Position numbers and translations under genes: made by a program. From Heliocybe sulcata (taxonomy: Eukaryota; Basidiomycota; Agaricomycetes; Gloeophyllales; Gloeophyllaceae): a stretch of DNA of 64,000 nucleotides. The stretch lies in the NCBI GenBank assembly GCA_004369045.1, contig ML213523.1, forward strand, positions 385,688 to 449,687, written 5' to 3'. This document shows positions 1 through 9,970 of this stretch, piece by piece. The stretch's first letter is position 1. Each line of letters starts with the position of its first letter. The notes under the pieces were generated by a model, which ran no database searches, was not told the DNA's origin, and worked only from the letters and a program-made list of their open reading frames with translations.

Positions 1-184
1 TTTCAGGATCGCACATATGGAAGCCGCACAACCACAAATGTAGCCGTTATTATTTGACTTGAATTCTGACCACAGCCATCCTGTATTTCTACTCCCCGTG
101 GTAGTCGCGGCACGTACTATCACCAGCCGTGCTTTCGTAGCATAAGATGGCTAAAATCACCGTACGATACTATGTACATACAAT

Positions 185-550
185 TCGCAAAATGTATACA
201 GACATGCCAGTCCACGCGAGCTAACCACATCACTGACCATATCTCAACTGTCCTGCAAGCTGTATCGGCGGCGCACGAGCGGCATTCGTCTTCCTGCACT
301 CGTCTAAGCTTCATCTTCCACATCCTCACCCAAATCCCCGCGCAATCCTCCCGCACATTCCTCCAACGTTCTGTCTCGAACACATATTCCATCACCGCTG
401 CCGCCGCTCGAAGCATCCACTCCCTAGGCCATTAAGGCACTCCAGGTCGCTGAGCAGCCCGCGATTAATGAGCATGCGGATGCAGCACAGGGCGGGGAAG
501 TTTCGGAGGTTGAGCGCAGCGTTGGCGCAGCCGAAGTAAGATCGTTCTTG
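185..550 (-). pseudogene. Decayed copy of the 3' end of the neighbouring F-box gene
   Basis: This segment is recognisably the same sequence as about 1741-2180, the last third of the F-box gene, in the same orientation. Matching stretches include GAGCAGCCCGCG, GAGCGGCATTC and GGATGCAGC. The copy carries small insertions and deletions, and no long open frame survives on the minus strand. It reads as a tandem partial duplication that decayed. There is no F-box and no start. Similarity stops near 550. The relationship was seen by eye; percent identity was not computed. Confidence 0.7.
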
Positions 551-566
551 CGGCAAGTTAGAACAC

Positions 567-1204
567 GTGACCGTTCCCCTGGACGCGTTCGCGTACTGCC
601 ATCGCCTCCTAGGCCTACCAATGTCCTGTACCGTCCCAAAGTCAAAGTCTGCCGTCTTCAGTGGCTACCTCATGGCTCCAGACAAATTCAAGGAGTTTGC
701 CTGCAGTCTCCCTACGCCTCGCCCCTGGGAGCGCGAGGGATACACCCGGGACCCTTTCGTTCCACAGATTCAAGCATATTGCTATTGGCGCAGGCGACTT
801 GATCCAAAGAAGCGTAAATACTTCCCAATGATTAGAGGTAATCAGCTACTTCAACTCGACCTCGTTTCATCCTGACCGCATTCCCTCCAGCTCGATACGC
901 CGCAGACGACAACGAGCCAAGCGTGACTGAGGACCGGATAACGCACATGTTCTTCGCCACCCGCTTTGTACCATACAAGGGGCCGTCGCAGATGAACGAG
1001 TCGCATCCAAACAGCAAGCGCCTTCGGACAGAGACGGAGAAAGACCGGGCGTTGTTGAACTTGTTCAAGCAAGTCGTCGAGAGCGACGGTGCCAAGTTCG
1101 ACCAGGACATGGTCACCTTTGGTACCATAAGGGACTGGCACCCCGCGCACGACCCATACTCTGTATGTCTTCAGTTTGACCGCGTCCTCGCAATTTCACA
1201 TTAA
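567..1204 (+). CDS. Unknown spliced protein gene or fragment
   Basis: Two open stretches join through an intron starting GTAATC near 836 and ending in CAG near 906, giving one continuous frame of about 190 residues. I do not recognise the family. The reading shows no signal peptide or membrane segment and is charged, with many Lys, Arg and Asp. It runs into a GTATGT donor-like site near 1162, after which no convincing next exon is seen, so the 3' end may be lost. Part of it (about 985-1170) is repeated in inverted orientation at 13735-13925. Both sites lie near P450 debris, so this may be a remnant of a gene that once neighboured a P450. The start at 567 is only the first in-frame ATG. Confidence 0.35.
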
Positions 1205-1572
1205 TCCTGTTTCTCTAGTTTTAAGTCAGATTAGCCAGGTACGCAACTGATGTTTTCGCTTTGACATCTCTCTCTGATGTCGCACATTGCACAATTGAAT
1301 GGTGTGCGTTCTCGCCTCACTGGCAGTCGCGAACGATGGGATTCTTTGAGACGAAGTCAGAGCATTCACTGGCTTTATGTACCTATGTTGTCTGCAAAGT
1401 AGTATATTCTACCTCATCTGCACGATATTTTGTAAAACTGCCGTGTTCTGAGGGGCGCCTGGGAGTGACTTACTCAAACTATTTCGCGCTAGACAGAAGC
1501 TGCGGCATATCGTGGACTCGTACCCATGCACATGCGTAATTTCCAGATAGACGGGAATCGAAGGAATGCCAC

Positions 1573-1675
1573 ACTAGCCGCGTTCAACGCAGCGAAAGCA
1601 AAAGGATGGGAACTAGGTGAGAGATAGATGTCTCTGACCGCTACGCGGATGGGCTTATAAGGCAATGTCTATCCA
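1573..1675 (+). pseudogene. Relic of a cytochrome P450 3' exon
   Basis: The segment matches the penultimate exon of the P450 gene at about 11940-12032: GCGTTCAACG, GCGAAAGCAAA, GAGAGATAGATGT and GACCGCTACRC occur in the same order. A one-base insertion breaks the frame, and the GTAAAG donor of the intact gene is GCAATG here. No other P450 exon lies beside it. It is a dispersed gene fragment. Confidence 0.75.
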
Positions 1676-1770
1676 GCTTTTCTTTTTTGTGTAACCTACG
1701 GTGTTATGTACATAGAATCGCAACACGTATATTAACACGCCAGCCCACGAGATCAAACCACATCAGAGCG

Positions 1771-3344
1771 TCATTGACCGAATCGCATCTGTCCTGCAAC
1801 CTGCATCGGTGGTACACGAGCGGCATTCATCTTCCTACATTCGTTTAGGAGCTGCCTCAGCTCGCTCCTATTGATCGCGTCGAACTCCCCGTCCCTCTGC
1901 AATGACTCCTCACTCAAAGCCGTCTCCGTCGCATCTTCATCCTCCACGTCGCCCTCCAACTCGGGCAAATTCCCGAGCAATCCTCCCGTACAGTCCTCCA
2001 GCCGCACGTTCTGTCTCGAACATAAGCTCCACCACCGCTCCCAGCGCTCGAAACATCCACTCCCTGGGCCGTTTGCACGCTCCAAGTCGCTGAGCAGCCC
2101 GCGGTTGAGCACGCGGATGCAGCGCAGGGCAGGGAAATTCCGCAGGTTGAGCGCGGCGAAGGTAAGGTCATTGTTGCGGCGGTAGAGGTTCGCGCGGAAT
2201 GGCTGGCGGGCGTCCATCGTGCCCGTATACCCGACACCAAAGGCGTGCAAGAGCTCGTGCAGGCCGATGTGCGTTATGTGCTCGTGCGGCTTTCGCACGA
2301 TCCGAGCGACGTCCACGTCCAGCGGGTCGCTCTCCGGTGACCAGTCTGGGTTGAAGCTGAAGGTGCGTAGATTTGGACAGAGGTCGAGCACGGTAGGCGT
2401 GTCGATCGGGGGTATGATGTTTAAATCCAGGTATGTCAAGTTCAGACCGTGGACCATCAGAAATATAGGGATATCAGGTAGACCGTCGACGATGGCGCCC
2501 GAGTCAAGGGTCAGGCTAACAAGAGACGGCAGGACCCAGCCTGCCGCCTGCTCAACGAAATCTGCGAAGCTGTTTTGAAGTGAGAGCTGGGCAACATGCG
2601 GCAGCGTCAGTGATAGGTCACTGGCAGAGCCGAGGCGGATAGGGCCAACGGGGTTCTGAAAATCAATAGTAATAGACGTCAAGTTGGGAAGGGATGCCAG
2701 AGCCCATATTACTCTGGAGAGAGACGACGCCGAGAGAGACCAGTGGACGGTGCGTAATGAGTTCGAACAGAAGGTACACAGTGCGTCTGCTACTGGCCCG
2801 AATGAGCTGCCCAGCGGCCACTTGACGCCAAATATTTGTAGATTTGGCATATTGCGTATAACAGATATCAGGCGGTCTTCTAGAGCATCCACGGATGCAT
2901 GCTTGTCTCCTGACGTTTTGTCTTCGCGGAAAAATCGCACTAGGTGGAAGCGCTTCGTCCACCATCCCCGAGACGAGTTTTTATCCAACAGTTCGCATAG
3001 CAAACGAAGTTGTGACGGTCGTTCTATAAAAACATATTTGAAGAGGTACTCTGAACCTATCTGCCGCCAGAGTTTGTTAGTAGACACGATGGCCTGACGT
3101 CATCAATCAACTGTTGGAATGCCAGGGAGTTGCAGTCATATACCTTCTTTGTCGCATAACTCTTGCGCTGAATCTCGTTCAGTCTCTCGTGCGGAGGCTT
3201 CAAAGCCCACTCTCCGAACATGGTCTTGAACCATACGGATTGGTCCCAAGCTACCGGGATCGAACAATCCAAGAGAGCAGGCTCTTCGGTGGCCAGATCA
3301 AATATATAGGTCCAGAGTTCCGCTGGCAAGCTTGAGCAAGACAT
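1771..3344 (-). CDS. F-box/LRR-like protein, two exons
   Basis: Exon 1 is 3144-3344 and exon 2 is 1771-3093; the 50-nt intron (GTATATGA..CAG) restores a single frame of 507 residues. The first 30 residues are F-box-like (SLPAELWTYIFDLA). A linker of the type ATKK..LWRQIGSEYLF follows, then a long region with irregular leucine-rich repeats (SLTLDSG, LTYLDLN, LRTFSFNPDW), and an acidic C-terminal tail. Such proteins usually act as substrate receptors of SCF ubiquitin ligases through Skp1, but the substrate cannot be guessed. The intron phase and the fit of the joined frame make this model strong. A decayed partial copy lies downstream at 185-550. Confidence 0.8.
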
Positions 3345-3885
3345 TATTCAGCGACACGAGAGGTCCCAGACCGCAAGGTCGCTGCGCGTACCAGTTAGAC
3401 ATCTGAGTATCGCGTTCGGCTGGGATCAAGGCGCGAACCAAGTTGAAGTTCGAATTTAGGTCGCACGCAGTAGGTCGCACGCAGGATTGGCCACAAATAA
3501 TGCACTGATGCGCCACATTGTACGGCATCAATGCATCAATCACAGCACCTCTCGTAAGTACGTGCACGTACGTGCACAGAGGTTGGTGGAGATCACCGAG
3601 GTGATTCATCGCACGCTGCGCAGACTACCAGAACTCTGGGAGAAAAAATGCAACTGAAGAAGAGTCTGATACTAACCAGGAGAGTCAAGGAGTTAAGTTG
3701 AAAGAGGCCACCCTCCATTATTCCAGCAAGAGACGCGACGGGACGCGGCCTCCCCACGGGCTTGAATACGACATATGATGCCGAACTAATAGGCCTCCTC
3801 CGAGAGGTACTTGTGATCTCACTGGGGAGCATTTCATTTCACGGTATGGGTTGACCATGTAATGACGTGCATCATGTCTAAACAG
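3345..3885. other. Gene-free gap
   Basis: The gap lies between the F-box gene start and the 3' end of the dehydrogenase gene. It holds only short open frames without family resemblance. A self-complementary stretch ACGTGCACGTACGTGCAC lies near 3558-3575. It is probably the upstream region of the F-box gene plus the dehydrogenase 3' UTR. Confidence 0.4.
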
Positions 3886-5028
3886 CTAAGGGTTCACGAG
3901 CGAAGCACCTCCGTCCAGGTTAACGATTTGCCCGTTGGTGTACCCAGAAGTTACCAAGCCCAAAACAGTGACTATCATCTCCTCCTCCCTGTAAAGAGGC
4001 GTCAATTTCACATCCAGCCGGGATTCGTGAGCACATTTACCTTCCGCTCCGTTTGGTAGGGAACGAGGACACAGTGCCTGGAAATACTATGTCCGTCTTT
4101 ATGAGTTCCTCCATTACCGGGGGGGACATCTCAGACTTGAAATAGCCCGGAGAGATGACGTTTACCCTGACAGGCACTTTCTCCAGCGCAAAATCGGTCG
4201 CCATCGAGACAGACAGATGGTTAACGGCAGCCTTGGTTGCAAGGTAGCAATGCTGTATGCTGGGTTAGTTATGAGATAATAGAATGCCGGTAGGAAATAT
4301 GCACCCTTCCTCTAGGCAGATGCCAGGTACCTGCCCCACTGGAGATATTCACGATGCTTGTGGTCTCTCCTTGGCCGAGATCGCGAGCGCCAGCTTCGAG
4401 GAGTGCCAAGAACGCGTAAGTCACGAAGAAAATGGCAGACACATTAGTCTGGTACGTGGCATTCCATTCGTCGTAGCTCTGGGACTCGAAGATATGCCGG
4501 GAGTAGGTCTCGATATTCTTGCGCTCAGGTGCAGATGGATTAGCGGCATGAGGATCGCGAGGTCCCTGCATACCCGCACTATAATCTGTCAATGAAGAGT
4601 TCAAAACGACGCGGAAGGCCGTCTCACTTGTTGACCAAGACGTGGAGCTTCCCCTCCTCGCCCTTGACAACCTCCACAGCGGAACGAATCGTATCCTTGT
4701 CGGTTACATCCATTAACAAACTACTGCATCATCAGTTTGTTGACATAGGAATCCACGCGGTTGACTGACGGTACCAGTCTCAGACCTGTAGAAGCCACAT
4801 CGGTGGCAGCCTTTTCTAGCACTTCCTTTCGTCGGCCAGTGATGTAAACCTTTGCGCCGTTGGCAGCTAGTCCGCGAGCAATGATATTTCCTCTGGAGAG
4901 GTGAGGCATTCAGTAATCGCAGGAATCTCTTGCAAACAAAAAGGAGCGTACATTCCAGTCCCCCCTCCAGTGACAAGAGCGACGCGGCCTGTCAAATCAG
5001 CGAGTTTCGATGCTTGTAGGTTAGACAT
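3886..5028 (-). CDS. Short-chain dehydrogenase/reductase (SDR), multi-exon
   Basis: Splicing by hand gives a full classical SDR. The NAD(P)-binding motif TGGGTGIG is formed across the first intron (4893-4951). It is followed by NGAKVYITGRR, VMDVTD-like MDVTDKD, a VNN site, NISSGAG, the catalytic YLATK (YxxxK) and a C-terminus ending TNGQIVNLDGGASLVNP. Introns also lie near 4727-4760, 4620, 4265-4300 and 4020-4065, and each one restores frame. The NNAG motif reads NNYSAG, a small departure from the family. The enzyme should be a cytosolic NAD(P)-dependent oxidoreductase of unknown substrate. The start chosen (ATG at 5028) gives the usual short N-terminus. An in-frame ATG at 5085, inside a tandem 57-bp duplication, would add 19 residues. 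Confidence 0.8.
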
Positions 5029-5125
5029 TGGGGGTAAGAACTTGCCTGCAGAAAGTATAGACTTCGATGCTTGTAGGTTAGACATTGGGGGTAAGAACTT
5101 GACTGCAGAAAGTATAGACTTCGAT
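5012..5125. repeat. Tandem 57-bp duplication at the SDR start
   Basis: A 57-bp unit (beginning CGATGCTTGTAGGTTAGACA) occurs twice in direct succession with about one mismatch. It contains the start codon and first codons of the SDR gene. Because 57 is a multiple of three, both ATGs are in the same frame. The near identity suggests a recent event. Confidence 0.85.
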
Positions 5126-5461
5126 GCACACTTTGTACTGAGCGGCACCCGATAGGTATCGGCGAATATGACTCTATTAAGCTTAAGACGGATCAGTAAT
5201 CCACGGCAAATCTCGATCATGTATCCCGATATTACGGGAATTAATCATCCATTGCCGACGAAGCTGGCTATAGACGAGGTTTAGCGGACTACAGTAAAGA
5301 CACCGGATGCCGAGAGGTCTCGCAGTTGTAAGGTCCATACCCGATAGTATTACAAGCAGTTAAGCTAACTGGTGTGCTAACTGGTGTGCAGATACTGGTA
5401 CAAAGTCTATGCAGATACATTAATACTGAATTGTGAACTCGCAAAGCCAGATGGTACCGTC

Positions 5462-6849
5462 TCATTTACGGACAGCCGCCTCGAGTGCCTGTTCAACATC
5501 CGCCACGAGATCGTCCGTCTCCTCCACCCCGACTGACAGCCGCACGAGGTTTTCACCAATGCCAAGGGCAGCACGCTCCGCCGGGGGTATACTGCCGTGT
5601 GTCATCTGCGCGGGCAGCTCCGCGAGACTCTCGACGCCGCCCAGCGACTCGGCAAGCGTGAACAAGCGCGTTGCTGTGAGGAACTTGTCGGCTTCCTCTG
5701 CACCGCCTCGAATTCGGAACGAGATCATCCCGCCATACGGGAAGCCCTCGCTGTCCGTCGGCAGGGACTCGACGAACTTGCGCGCATGGGGTGAAAGCGA
5801 GCGGGACGCGAGGGCGTTCCGGGGGTGCGACGCGAGGCCAGGGTAGATGACCTCTTGGACATGGGGCGAGCGCGAGAGCGCTTTGGCTACCGCGAGCGCG
5901 TTGATGCCGTGCGCTTTCATCCGGAGGTGGAGGGTCTTGGCGCCGCGCTGGGCCAGCCAACAGTCGTACGCGCTCGGAACAGCACCGATGGCGTTCTGTA
6001 GGAAGCGCAATTTCGTTGCCAGGGCTGCGTGGCGCTCCGGCAGGATCAGGGCACCCATGACGACGTCGGAGTGGCCGTTCACGTATTTCGTGAGACTGTG
6101 CATCACGACGTCTGCACCGAGGAGGATGGGGGAGGAGTAGTACGGGGACAGGAATGTGTTGTCTACAAGAATGAGAGGATTGGAAGGATGTGATCGAGCC
6201 AATGAGACTATCCGAGGAATGTCTATCAGGCGAAGTGTAGGGTTCGTCGGTGACTCTATCCAAATTAGCTGTTCATATTCTCAGGTCAGAGAGATACCAT
6301 CCTACAGGCAGGAAGTGTCCGACCTTGGTATTATCCTGAAAAGCAGTCAGTATTGTGGCATCGTCGGCACCCTCTAGATCTACGAATGTCGTCTGCAAGC
6401 CTTGATTCTCCTCTGCCACTCTCTTCATGTATCGGAACGTCCCGCCATACACATCATTTACACTGATGATGTGCGCGTTCGGGCCCAGCGATTGTAAGAC
6501 CGTTGCTGTGGTAGCGGATCCTGATGAGAAGGCCAGTGCGAAAGAACCGCCAGACTCTAGTGATGCTAGGGTTTCTTCGAAAGCGTTGCGATTCGGGTTA
6601 CCCGAACGCGAATATTCATACCCCTGTAATTGATCTTTCTCAGTACAGCTCTCCATTGATCTGAAATCAAGCATAGCGTACCTTATGTTTCCCGACGCCA
6701 TCCTGCTTGTACGTGGTACTGAGCGATATTGAAGGAATCACTGCACCGGTAGCAGAATCAGGATCAGAGCCGATGTGGACGGCCCTAGTCCCAAAGCCAT
6801 CTATGACTTTCTTTTGAGGTATGTCGTTAACACCATTGACCACAGTCAT
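5462..6849 (-). CDS. CYS3: Cystathionine gamma-lyase (PLP enzyme of transsulfuration)
   Basis: Three exons (6682-6849, 6324-6623, 5462-6268) join in frame into 424 residues. The protein cleaves cystathionine to cysteine, ammonia and 2-oxobutyrate in the cytosol. Visible landmarks are FGTRAVHIG near the N-terminus, YEYSRSGNPNR, FSSGSATT, the NDVYGGTFRYM loop, VDNTFLSP, the PLP-lysine site HSLTKYVNGHSDVVMG, LAQRGAKTLHLRM and LAESLGGVESLAELPA near the C-terminus. Length and motif order match fungal Cys3. Cystathionine gamma-synthase is related but usually has a long N-terminal extension, which is absent here. The intergenic DNA upstream carries no recognised sulfur-control element. Confidence 0.93.
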
Positions 6850-7230
6850 TACTGCAGATTGTTCCGGTCAGTGGTTGATCAGGGCGTTCAAAAGTACGTG
6901 ACTGGTAAGCCAGGTGAGAGTTCGGTGATAGTTAACCGACGTCGAAAGTCAGTCCGAGTTTCACTTTTATAGCCTTCGCGCTGGCAGATGGCGAGAGCAT
7001 TGCGAGCGTTGGGCGAGCCCGACGCTGACCAATCGGTCTAAATATTGCCAGAATTATGATCGACGCCGACCCGCATGAGGCAACTAGTTGCTTTGGAGTT
7101 TGAACTCTAGAAGATAGGCAGACTGGAAGAGGATAACAAATATTGGTGGGACCAGGGAGTGTACATAGAGCAACAGGACCCTGGATAATACTAATGGAGG
7201 TCTGATCCGAAACTGGGCCATTCAGGCCAA
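6850..7230. other. Intergenic, 5' of CYS3
   Basis: No gene was recognised. The minus-strand open frame crossing 6932-7537 is low-complexity in origin, partly translating the interspersed repeat described next, and has no family resemblance. Confidence 0.4.
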
Positions 7231-7777
7231 TTTGACCGGGACTCAAAATTTCCTTTTTGGGCTGTTTTGACCGGGATCGCACACAGACCCTGGGCCGAAG
7301 GGTCAATTTGACCGGGATACTCTGATCAGACCTCAAAAGTCTGTAGAAAATGCAAAGAAATCCGGAAAAATTGGAGATGCCACTGTACGGCTGGAAACCT
7401 ATACTATCATCATCCTGAGCCTTGTCAACCAGAGGAATTGTGAGATCTGCTACAATACCCATCAAAAATTGCAGATAAGTATATCGTGAGGTGCATCCTA
7501 CAATAATGCAGCTCTCCTCAAGGCCAGCTGGTAGCAATGATGCGAAAGTTACATTTCTCTAAGGAAAAATCATGCTCTGGAGTAAGGCTGTGTGGCTTTG
7601 AGAGTCGGGCGGACTTCCAATTTTTGACCGGGATCGGATCCAACCTCACGCCGGATGGCCACTTTGACCGGGACGCGTGGATCCGACCTGCCGTGGCTGT
7701 GTCACGTTTTGACCGGGACGCGTCCCCGACATAGGTGCTGGCGAGGTCCATTTTGACCGGGACTCGGATTAGACCTC
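7231..7777 (+). repeat. Interspersed TTTGACCGGGA repeat, seven copies
   Basis: The 11-mer TTTGACCGGGA occurs seven times, all on the plus strand, starting at 7231, 7266, 7307, 7623, 7663, 7708 and 7752. Several copies are followed, at a variable 5-15 nt, by a second half resembling GGATYNGACC (for example GGATCCGACC and GGATTAGACC). The copies form two clusters of three and four. Spacing is irregular (35-45 nt within clusters), so this is not a simple satellite. No coding function is apparent. Confidence 0.85.
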
Positions 7778-8114
7778 TATTAGTATTATCAAGGGTCCTA
7801 GAGCAACTGGCCAAGCTGATGCTTTCTTCTCAGGCCTCCGGCGCTGCATCATGCATCGAGAGAACTTTGAAGACCTCGTCCTTATGGTCACCTGCCTTGT
7901 CCTGAAGTTTTGAGTTCTATAGACTATTCGGCTTCTAACGTATCAGTGCTCTCATGATACCGGTTTAAATGCTACGACGCTCGGTATCAATGCATTCATT
8001 GCATTCTCGTCCAATTTGACAATATTGGACAAGTCTGATGGTCGAAATTTCCGTCTCCGTACGTGGTGCTCTCAATGCTCACGGCCCTCTATCAGTACGT
8101 TTTCCGACTCTTGC
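7778..8114. other. Gap before the LTR-like element
   Basis: No open frame or motif worth calling was seen between the repeat clusters and the LTR-like element. Confidence 0.4.
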
Positions 8115-8658
8115 TGTGTGATGGTTATTTATGTCTAGATATAGCTAGACTCGTCATTAGACCGGACTTTGTGTATATGTTTTAATCAGTCCTTATTAGG
8201 CACTGAGCACTCCGTATTAGGAAGCAAGCACATGGCTCGGGTGGCGTCTGGTGTTTTCGACCATAGACCGAGCTCCGCAGCCTTGCCAGTCCTATAGTAT
8301 AGAGTATACCTCGTGTTCTGCTGCTCTCCGGTCCCGAGGGCTATGCTAGGTTCCATCCCTTGACTCGGTATGAGTCGATAGGGCAGTGCGGCTTAGTAAA
8401 TAGGTAGTCGGTCGATACCTGATGCCCGACTCCTGTAGTATATAAGGAGCGCAGATCAGCGCTGGAATACATCTAACTTTTACATCGTCAAACCAGACCG
8501 TCTTGCTTAGTCAGACTTAAGAACTTAGAGTATTGCGAAAGGCTACTCGATTGTTCAAATATACTTAGGTATTGCGGAAGCTACCTACGTATATCGACTA
8601 CGCGCTACGCTAAGGAACCAAACGTTGTGTTAGGTAAGCACATTTCTACCGTCACACA
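8115..8658. mobile_element. Probable solo LTR
   Basis: The element begins TGTGTGATGG and ends CCGTCACACA, so its termini form the TG..CA inverted repeat usual for LTRs. Inside lie a strong TATA box (TATATAAGG near 8439) and AT-rich transcript-start-like sequence. There is no long open frame. Length (about 544 bp) fits fungal Gypsy or Copia LTRs. No gag-pol remains and no second LTR are in the window, so it would be a solo LTR. I could not find a clear target-site duplication, which lowers confidence. Confidence 0.5.
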
Positions 8659-9970
8659 ACAACTCTACGTGCGAGATGATGGTCATAGAGGATGTATTAA
8701 TGCTTCGGCTCCTTCCTTTAGGTCATCGGATATTGACCTGACTCCCCCGCTCATACTGTCGTATGATCTTTAATAGGAAGGCAGCGCTAGTACCAATGTA
8801 AGTTTTGTCCTTCTAGGACAGCACATCGGCCCAGCACGGCCAATGGAGCGAGTCGGTGTATGATAAGAGTGAAAATGCGCTCGGTCCGAGGTAGAAATTG
8901 AGTTAACAAGCTACATTCCATTAGCCTCGAGGTAGGACGTGTGCATCGTCTGACGTACAGAAGGGGGCGAAGTGAAAGCTTTTCTGACTACCAGTCAACT
9001 CGTTCCGGGCACAGCGTGTCCAGCGCCCACGAAGAGGCACCGGACGGTCAGTCAGACTCCCAGCTAATGTTGGCGTATTATTCATGGGTTGCTTTAGGGG
9101 CGAAGAAATGATAATGGCAGTACTATCACTTCTTGCTACTGCGGGGTACACTAATGGACAGATCGTGGTGGTCAACGGAGGATACCATTTGGTAAATCCG
9201 TAATGTGATGTCGCCGGGTGTACTGGTTCGCTAGCTGCGTATCCCGGACCTCCGATGGCGTTACGTCCTTCAAGTATTGGAAGACATTGCGAATTTCTAG
9301 CAGCCAGTATGCATGTCATTAATGGACGCGATCCGTCCCACGGATATCGCACTTGAAAGCCTCCGACTCGGTACATTGACGTCGTGAGAGGATATACCGG
9401 CATCCTTTCTTCCATTACACGCATATAATATATATGTGAGTGCTTGGCAGGTACTTTGATAGAGGTGCAGCGCTGATGTAGGAGCCTTGAATGGAAGACC
9501 TGGAGGTAGGCATGGAGAGGAGGTGGATACAAAGAGGCAAACGAGATAATACACCATTTTCGCTTATCACTGAGCGATGATCTTTGAACAAGGCCATGTA
9601 CGTAGCGCTTCTACTATTCGATGAAAAGTGATTAATACATCCTATGAAGGAGGAGCAGAATACCACCTGGCTCTGGACTCCGCACATCAGGTGGCGATAA
9701 GGTGCCTCTCGAGTCTCCAATCTCTATATCGAACAAGGTTATGTCTCTCGGGGGGCCTTGCTCTGACGTGAGTAGGCGGAAGAACATCGGCTCCGCGTTG
9801 GTCAACCAATGTGAGTAGATCCAGAAATTCTTCGATGTTCATTTAGTGATATCTGGGAAGCATCTGCAACCTATAACAGATGCAGCGAATGCACGTATAA
9901 AGTCTCTTATGTGGCACTATCATTATCGCAAGATAGCGGCTGTAGCCCATCATCCCACCTATCGCCAACA
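8659..9970. other. Gene-free stretch upstream of the P450
   Basis: A 203-codon minus-strand open frame (8921-9532) exists but has no recognisable domain, no splice logic and atypical composition. I regard it as chance. The last few hundred bases are presumably the P450 promoter. No other structure was seen. Confidence 0.4.

Noticed and set aside
6932-7537. 201-codon minus-strand open frame
   Set aside because: It largely translates the interspersed TTTGACCGGGA repeat and flanking DNA; no protein family is suggested.
8921-9532. 203-codon minus-strand open frame
   Set aside because: No domain, no homologous look, no splice continuation; composition unlike the real genes here.
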